Origin: Acidaminobacter sp.
GTDB lineage: Bacteria > Bacillota_A > Clostridia > Peptostreptococcales > Acidaminobacteraceae
Length of the DNA: 8,381 nucleotides
Assembly (NCBI GenBank): GCA_009881125.1
Contig: WXFH01000030.1
Location: 1 to 8,381, forward strand
Reading direction: 5' to 3'
Shown one piece after another: positions 4,845-8,381 of the stretch (the first letter of the stretch is position 1; each line of letters opens with the position of its first letter). The position numbers and the translations under genes are program-made. Below the pieces are notes generated by a model. That model saw only the letters and a program-made list of their open reading frames with translations, was not told where the DNA came from and ran no database searches.

Positions 4845-6149
4845 TTATTCCATTACACCATGATTTCTGCAAAGCTCAGCATAAAACTCACCACTTTTTC
4901 GAAGAGTCCTCTCCTGGGTTTCGAAGTTCACGGCGAATAGTCCAAAGGGACCTGACTCGCCTTCCAGCAGCTCAAAATTGTCCAGGAGACTCCAGTGGTA
5001 GTAGCGCTCTACCGGAAGGCCCTCCTCGATCAGCTCGGAAACGGCCTTTAGGTGGTCGTAGATATATTGAGTACGGAAGGCATCTGCAGCGTCGCAGGTG
5101 CCGTTTTCGGTGATCCAGATGGGGAGGGATGGGTGGTGGCGGTGGGACCATCGGCAGACTCTTTTGAGGCCTTCGGGATAGATTTCCCAGCCGAGATCAT
5201 TTTGGGGCTTGTCCGGCAGCATTTCGGTATAGAAGCCCCGGCTGTGGACACCATGACGCGAATAATAATTGATGCCCATGAAGTCTGAAACCACCTGACT
5301 GCGTTTGAACACACCGGAGAGGCTAAGGGGCGGCAGCAGACGTCCTGTGGTAAAGGCCATGACTGCCGCGCCCTGGAACAGATAGGACATAAGCTTTGCC
5401 GCAGCGCGATCCAACCATTTTGGGCTGTAGGGCACGAAATCGATCAGGTGATGGGCCACGCCCACGCAGGTCTGACCCCCATAGTCTGCTTGTTCGTCAT
5501 CAGCGCAGGTCTGACCCCCGCTGTTGCGATTGGAACGCAGCTCGTGAATCAGATCATAGGCTCTGATGTGGCAGCGGGCAAGATTGGCGAGGACTTTCAT
5601 GGTCATACGAAAGTTCTTTTCTCCCGGAGGCCAGATGCCAAAATAGTACCCGTTGGTGGCATAGACATTGGGCTCATTAATGGTGACATAGTCCTGGACG
5701 AGGTCGCCCAGATGCTCGACGACATAACGCACATAGCGTTCAAAATAGGTGGCGCAGTTCGGGTTCAAAAATCCGCCGAGGTCGGCGAACCAGAGCGGGA
5801 TGGAGAAGTGGTGGAGGGTGACCATCGGCTGAATGCCGTTTTCTTTTAGAAGTGACAGCTCCCGACGGTAGTGGAGAATGGCGGCGTCGCTGAAAACGCC
5901 GTTTTCCGGCTCGATGCGGCTCCATTCGAGGCCCATGCGGTAAACCTGCTGGTGGGTGTCTGTCAGCAGTCGAAGGTCTTCGTCAATGCGGTTCCAGTGG
6001 TCAGCGGCGCGTAAGCAGCTGGAGCCGTCCTTGATGCGGCCTTCTTCGCACCACTTGAACCAGGTGTTATTTCGGTCGCCGCCCTCGATTTGCATTGCGG
6101 AGGTCGCACTGCCCAGGAGGAAATGATCCGGAAGTTTGAAGGGCTTCAC
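4845..6149 (-). CDS. Glycoside hydrolase family 1 enzyme (beta-glucosidase type)
   Basis: This is a retaining family 1 glycosidase on a TIM barrel, probably cytoplasmic because no signal peptide is seen. Numbered from an alternative upstream ATG at 6191, the motifs are LLGSATSAMQIEGG (Q34 glycone binding), TLHHFSIP, TINEPN with acid/base E173, GINYY, ITENGT with nucleophile E362, and YYHWSLLDNFE (W400). All hallmark residues are intact and the length is normal. The GTG at 6149 is preferred because AAAGGAGG stands 11 bases upstream and the protein then starts VKPFKLPDHFLLGSAT, like family N termini. The ATG at 6191 lacks a ribosome site and would add 14 residues. A 39-bp in-frame duplication at 5465-5519 adds about 13 residues (GGQTC repeated) between the helix ending IHELRS and VGVAHHL. 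The substrate cannot be told; no sugar transporter or regulator lies beside it. Confidence 0.9.
   Translation of the reverse strand: MKPFKLPDHFLLGSATSAMQIEGGDRNNTWFKWCEEGRIKDGSSCLRAADHWNRIDEDLRLLTDTHQQVYRMGLEWSRIEPENGVFSDAAILHYRRELSLLKENGIQPMVTLHHFSIPLWFADLGGFLNPNCATYFERYVRYVVEHLGDLVQDYVTINEPNVYATNGYYFGIWPPGEKNFRMTMKVLANLARCHIRAYDLIHELRSNRNSGGQTCADDEQADYGGQTCVGVAHHLIDFVPYSPKWLDRAAAKLMSYLFQGAAVMAFTTGRLLPPLSLSGVFKRSQVVSDFMGINYYSRHGVHSRGFYTEMLPDKPQNDLGWEIYPEGLKRVCRWSHRHHPSLPIWITENGTCDAADAFRTQYIYDHLKAVSELIEEGLPVERYYHWSLLDNFELLEGESGPFGLFAVNFETQERTLRKSGEFYAELCRNHGVME
5465..5519. repeat. 16-bp direct repeats, 39 bp apart, inside the GH1 gene
   Basis: CGCAGGTCTGACCCCC occurs perfectly at 5465-5480 and 5504-5519. 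The period is 39 bases, exactly 13 codons, so the reading frame is kept and the protein repeats GGQTC. Removing one repeat and the 23-base spacer would leave a linker of about ten residues, close to what family members have here. The centre GGTCTGACC shares GTCTGAC, in the same orientation, with the palindromes at 379-399 and 4808-4840. Confidence 0.85.
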
Positions 6150-6403
6150 AAGTTTAGTCGCCTCCTTTGAGGTTGCCTTATCCACGACCATTGCAGATGC
6201 ATTCGCAGCAGCATTTACCTCGATAACTTTGTCTTCGTTATAAAATGATTAAGGGCGGCTTCAGGTCACGGATCAGTTCAACGGATCAATTCGACAGAAG
6301 TTGAAATTTTGCGGTGGTGTTTGAGGGAACTGATTGAAAGGGAGCGGTGAAGCACATGAAGACCTATAAGAAATATATGTATTTATATCCATTCTCTCGG
6401 GAA

Positions 6404-6550
6404 TTATTCAGCAGGTGAACCCTTCAATTTTCTAACTTTAATCCGGCCATTGATTGATTCTCCACTTCTAAAACGGGTGAAGAATTCATAGGCTTTGACA
6501 GGCATAGTTATGTGCTGGCCGCAGTCGTATCCGCAGCTGTTGACACCACC
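6404..6550 (-). pseudogene. Possible relic of a glycoside hydrolase (beta-galactosidase-like) C terminus
   Basis: On the minus strand a stop-free stretch of 48 codons begins just after a TAA (6553-6551) and has no good start. It reads GGVNSCGYDCGQHI, later KAYEFFTRFRSGESINGRI. GGxNSCG followed some 16-20 residues later by an aromatic YEF-F strand resembles the end of family 2 beta-galactosidases. If so, the rest of the gene is gone. The match is short and made by eye, so chance is possible. A neighbouring intact family 1 glycosidase makes a former sugar-use locus plausible. Confidence 0.25.
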
Positions 6551-6593
6551 TTACACCTCCCCCTTTCTGCGTCTGATTACGTGAAAAACGCAC

Positions 6594-6621
6594 TTTAGTT
6601 TTATACAATTCAGGGTATAAA
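6594..6621 (+). promoter_or_regulatory. Possible promoter of the small membrane protein gene
   Basis: TTTAGT (6594-6599) and TATAAA (6616-6621) are separated by 16 bases, placing transcription start near 6628, about 50 bases before the ATG at 6679. Both boxes are imperfect. Confidence 0.35.
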
Positions 6622-6678
6622 CATAAATGACCAACTGACCACTTGCATTCAATTCACTTTGAAAAGGAGGCTTATGTC

Positions 6679-7011
6679 ATGAAGACCACTTTTCTTCCCA
6701 AATCTAAACCCGGACAGTGGTCGGTCATACTGTTCGCAATATTTATCATGTTCACGTTTTTAGGTACTTACCTGTCGAGAGCCTTGAATAACGACATTGA
6801 ATATCCAAATCCAATAAACAGTCCTGTTTTGGGCACTGCGATCTATCTTACTTTTATCATTGCAGGTGCAGCCTTCATTACCGGAATCCGAGCTTTGTTG
6901 AAACACAAAGAACGCGCCATAGCGGTTTATATTGTGATGGTGATTTGCGGGTATTTCGCTCTTGCCGGTTCCGCATTGTTCATAGTTGGAATGTTCGAGC
7001 TGCTAAGATGA
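6679..7011 (+). CDS. Small integral membrane protein of unknown function, 110 residues
   Basis: I do not recognise the family. The protein begins MKTTFLPKSKPGQWSVILFA and has three likely membrane helices at about 14-33, 50-70 and 80-104. Between the first two is a polar segment with YPNPINSP (42-49), and between the second and third a short basic turn (LLKHKERA, 73-80), so that turn probably faces the cytoplasm and the N terminus lies outside or is short. The pattern is like small DUF-type membrane proteins of Firmicutes. The ATG at 6679 is chosen because GGAGG stands eight bases upstream; an in-frame ATG at 6643 would include that site within the coding sequence. It is monocistronic, ending at a terminator, and nothing adjacent gives a functional clue. 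Confidence 0.75.
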   Translation: MKTTFLPKSKPGQWSVILFAIFIMFTFLGTYLSRALNNDIEYPNPINSPVLGTAIYLTFIIAGAAFITGIRALLKHKERAIAVYIVMVICGYFALAGSALFIVGMFELLR

Positions 7012-7017
7012 TACAAA

Positions 7018-7061
7018 AAACCATCCCCCTTGCACGTTAGAGTGCAACAGGGGGATGGTTT
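7018..7061. terminator. Intrinsic terminator after the small membrane protein gene
   Basis: AAACCATCCCCC (7018-7029) pairs with 7050-7061, and the stem continues with TTGCAC (7030-7035) pairing with GTGCAA (7042-7047) past a two-base bulge. It begins seven bases after the stop. On the plus strand the T-run is short (TTTAG) and on the minus strand it is longer (six Ts), so it may also block antisense transcription. Confidence 0.75.
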
Positions 7062-7096
7062 AGTTAGATATCCTATTCACTTTCATGCCATGATCG

Positions 7097-7140
7097 TCAG
7101 CAAGCAAACTACATTGCACACAACTTAATTCACTTTCCCC
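7097..7140. promoter_or_regulatory. TTGTnnACAA repeat, copy C, upstream of bfr
   Basis: The centre TTGCACACAA (7114-7123) differs by one base from TTGTACACAA of the copy at 8329-8338. Similarity extends both ways: GCAAACTA before it and TTAATTCACTTTC-CC after it. It lies about 90 bases upstream of the bfr start and 26-69 bases upstream of the candidate -10. As an operator it could link bfr to redox or iron status; this is inference. Confidence 0.5.
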
Positions 7141-7165
7141 CATACCAACTTGACAATATAGCGTT

Positions 7166-7171
7166 TATAAT
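7166..7171 (+). promoter_or_regulatory. Candidate -10 box of bfr
   Basis: TATAAT is a perfect -10 hexamer 60 bases before the start codon. A perfect TTGACA lies at 7150-7155 but only 10 bases away, too close to serve as its -35. At the normal distance the sequence is TACCAA, which is weak, so activator dependence or a different start is possible. Confidence 0.35.
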
Positions 7172-7231
7172 CCGCAAAAAAGGGAAATTAGATAACGATG
7201 CACAAAACATTAAAATAAGGGAGTTGAGCGT

Positions 7232-7696
7232 ATGAAAGGCAACAAAGAATTGATCGACGCGCTGAATGGTCTTCTGTCCGACGAGCTCACCGCCGTCAAC
7301 CAGTACATGGTCCACTCCGAGATGTGCTCCAACTGGGGCTATGAAAAACTACATAAACATTTCGAAAAACGTGCCATTGATGAGATGAAGCATGCGGAGA
7401 AACTCATCGGCAGAATTTTGTTCCTTGAAGGTATTCCAATTGTGACCCAGCTCAACAAAGTCCATATTGGCAGCGATACCGCCAAGCAGCTGGAAAACGA
7501 CCGATTGGCAGAGGTTGATGCCGTCAAGGCTTACAACGACGCAATCGTCCTTGCCGGTGAAGTCAGAGATTTCGCCACCCGTGAAGTCCTCGAGTCCATC
7601 CTGAACGACGAAGACCGCCACCTGGACGGCATCGAAGAGCTCCAGGACCAAATCTCCCACATGACCCTGCCTCTTTTCCTCACAACTCAGCTTTAA
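7232..7696 (+). CDS. bfr: Bacterioferritin
   Basis: The 154-residue protein is a four-helix ferritin-like subunit that should form a 24-subunit shell storing iron as ferric mineral in the cytoplasm. All ferroxidase ligands of bacterioferritin are present at the canonical positions: E18, E51, H54, E94, E127 and H130, with Y25 nearby. M52 is the methionine that binds heme between two subunits, so this is a true heme bacterioferritin rather than FtnA. Length is typical (about 155-160). The start ATG has AAGGGAG eight bases upstream. No bacterioferritin-associated ferredoxin gene is adjacent. It is monocistronic: a bidirectional terminator follows and a TTGTnnACAA repeat lies upstream. Identification is secure. 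Confidence 0.96.
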   Translation: MKGNKELIDALNGLLSDELTAVNQYMVHSEMCSNWGYEKLHKHFEKRAIDEMKHAEKLIGRILFLEGIPIVTQLNKVHIGSDTAKQLENDRLAEVDAVKAYNDAIVLAGEVRDFATREVLESILNDEDRHLDGIEELQDQISHMTLPLFLTTQL

Positions 7697-7725
7697 TTTA
7701 AAGGCAAACTCAGCGCCATATTTTT

Positions 7726-7790
7726 AAAAAATAACCAGCCTAATCTGATGGTCAATTCCAATGACCGCCAAACAGGCTGGTTTATTTTTT
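7726..7790. terminator. Bidirectional terminator between bfr and the DUF3052-like gene
   Basis: AACCAGCCT (7733-7741) pairs with AGGCTGGTT (7774-7782). The interior contains a second stem, GGTCA (7750-7754) with TGACC (7762-7766). Six As on the left and six Ts on the right (7785-7790) give a T-run on both strands. It serves the two convergent genes. Confidence 0.85.
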
Positions 7791-7807
7791 CAGCAAAATC
7801 ATTCTCA

Positions 7808-8227
7808 CTACTGGTTTTTCCGCTTGATCTCACTCCCAAGTTTAAACCTAAGCGCAGACCAGTCCTCATCCAGCGCGATCTGTCTGACAGGTTCCAAGCC
7901 AAGGTCCTTAAGAGCGTCCCAAAAGTCGTCACGGCTTAAATCTGACTTGTATCTTTTGGATGATTTTTTGGGATACGCCACCCAGATTAACCCTGATGGA
8001 TCCATGGCGCTTTTAAGGATTGGTTTACTCTCTTCCAGCTGCGCTTGGTCCCTCGCGAAGATCAGAACAAAGGGGCAAGGCGCACCAGGTGGATCAGCTA
8101 GAACCGTTAATTGGTCCCGCCACTGCGTCAGTACACGTTCAAATTCTTCCGGGGCATTCAAAGCAAATAATGTAGTCTGATCCTTAACGTTGAGTTTCTT
8201 TAAGAGCTCTGCCACCGTTTGATCCAT
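7808..8227 (-). CDS. DUF3052-like protein of unknown function
   Basis: The 139-residue soluble protein has the pattern of DUF3052-type proteins. It has an N-terminal LLKKLNVKDQTTLFALNAPEEF (residues 9-29), a central hydrophobic strand FVLIFARDQAQLEE, then LIWVAYPKKSSK followed by TDLSRDDFW-like sequence (DLSRDDFWDAL), and the ending GLEPVRQIALDEDWSALRF. The order beta strand, helix, GxxWVAYPK resembles a degenerate methyltransferase-like Rossmann fold, but no SAM-binding glycine motif is seen, so catalysis should not be assumed. The start at 8227 is chosen because GAGGAG stands seven bases upstream; an in-frame ATG at 8242 would place that ribosome site inside the gene. It has its own promoter and a repeat-type operator candidate upstream. 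Biological role is unknown. Confidence 0.75.
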   Translation of the reverse strand: MDQTVAELLKKLNVKDQTTLFALNAPEEFERVLTQWRDQLTVLADPPGAPCPFVLIFARDQAQLEESKPILKSAMDPSGLIWVAYPKKSSKRYKSDLSRDDFWDALKDLGLEPVRQIALDEDWSALRFKLGSEIKRKNQ

Positions 8228-8263
8228 AACTATTCTCCTCATGTTTTACTTTCATACATCCCT

Positions 8264-8293
8264 TTTATACCTTAATGGCGCTTTTTCACTCAA
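8264..8293 (-). promoter_or_regulatory. Promoter of the DUF3052-like gene
   Basis: On the minus strand TTGAGT (8293-8288) and TATAAA (8269-8264) are separated by 18 bases. Transcription would begin near 8257, about 30 bases before the start codon. This is one of the better sigma-A-type promoters in the window. Confidence 0.55.
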
Positions 8294-8317
8294 ATTGGCA
8301 GACGGTATTTTGCTGAA

Positions 8318-8355
8318 AGCAAACTAAGTTGTACACAACCTAATCCACTTTCTCC
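8318..8355. promoter_or_regulatory. TTGTnnACAA repeat, copy B, upstream of the DUF3052-like gene
   Basis: AGTTGTACACAACC surrounds the centre TTGTACACAA (8329-8338). The outer sequences AGCAAACTA (8318-8326) and TAATCCACTTTCTCC (8341-8355) match copies C and A. The centre lies about 36 bases upstream of the -35 of the minus-strand gene, so it would suit an activator. It may instead belong to a gene to the right of the window. Confidence 0.5.
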
Positions 8356-8381
8356 GACATGTGCTACCTAAAGACACAAAA

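Larger units (their letters stand above)
6192..6678. other. 487-bp region with no intact gene
   Basis: This divergent intergenic region holds the upstream side of the glycosidase gene (-10-like TATAAC near 6239 on the minus strand, weak -35), a possible glycosidase relic at 6404-6550, and a promoter-like pair near 6594-6621 for the gene at 6679. A 20-codon frame at 6356-6418 (+) begins MKTYKKYMYLYPF with GGAG about 12 bases upstream. It is too weak to call a gene but could be a small peptide. I see no RNA gene or operator here. Confidence 0.5.

Noticed and set aside
5465..5519. CRISPR-like repeats
   Set aside because: Only two copies, inside an intact coding sequence, with a spacing of one 23-base segment.
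5448..5849. Plus-strand 133-codon frame within the GH1 gene
   Set aside because: It is antisense to conserved GH1 blocks and has no ribosome site.
6168..6240. Short upstream frame whose TGA overlaps the GTG start of GH1
   Set aside because: It begins with an ATG only three bases after GAGG and has no conservation evidence; it is too weak to call a leader peptide.
7060..7143. Small minus-strand frame starting MGESELSCVQCSLL through repeat copy C
   Set aside because: The matching frame at 8318-8355 gives GESGLGCVQLSLL but the copy at 4691 hits stops on both sides, and no ribosome site precedes it, so the similarity is at DNA level.
7150..7171. TTGACA and TATAAT as a perfect promoter pair before bfr
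   Set aside because: Only 10 bases separate the two hexamers, too short for a sigma-70 type promoter; only the TATAAT is kept as a candidate.

Overview
This is chromosomal DNA of a Gram-positive type, most likely a Clostridia-like Firmicute. The reasons are strong AGGAGG-type ribosome sites before almost every gene, two TTG starts, T-rich intrinsic terminators after most units, AT-rich intergenic DNA around moderate-GC genes, and an mnmL-mnmM (ytqA-ytqB) gene pair typical of that group. The genus cannot be fixed from the sequence. There are no rRNA or tRNA genes and no CRISPR array.

Layout. 1-340: the 5' part of an IS200/IS605 Y1 transposase running off the left edge, with its promoter and a hairpin that looks like the element's left end. 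374-480: two strong palindromes and a promoter. 500-2024 (+): mnmL and mnmM, overlapping by 8 bp, which should form the mnm5(s2)U34 wobble modification in tRNA, closed by a 15-bp-stem terminator. 2193-3310 (-): a Tag-like helix-hairpin-helix DNA glycosylase and a 54-residue acidic protein, each a separate unit; the small gene has a long foldable leader. 3521-4623 (-): a translationally coupled pair, a four-helix membrane protein with two H-x13-H motifs (putative diheme b-type cytochrome) and a SanA/YdcF-type DUF218 membrane protein. 4845-6149 (-): a family 1 glycoside hydrolase with intact catalytic residues and a 39-bp in-frame duplication. 6192-6678: no intact gene, but a possible beta-galactosidase C-terminal relic. 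6679-7011 (+): a small three-helix membrane protein. 7232-7696 (+): bacterioferritin with every ferroxidase ligand and the heme methionine. 7808-8227 (-): a DUF3052-like protein convergent with bfr, separated from it by a bidirectional terminator.

Two dispersed sequence families are not explained by the genes. The first is a palindrome with a GTCTGAC centre, present as two intergenic copies whose outer arms differ in sequence yet stay self-complementary, and as two shorter copies bounding the in-frame duplication in the glycosidase. The second is a 30-45 bp intergenic repeat centred on TTGTnnACAA, found upstream of the putative cytochrome, of bfr and of the DUF3052-like gene. It looks like a shared operator, perhaps for a MarR/OhrR-type redox regulator, or a small mobile repeat. 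No complete new defence or biosynthetic system is visible; these repeat families, the coupled cytochrome/SanA pair and the structured leader are the main leads.
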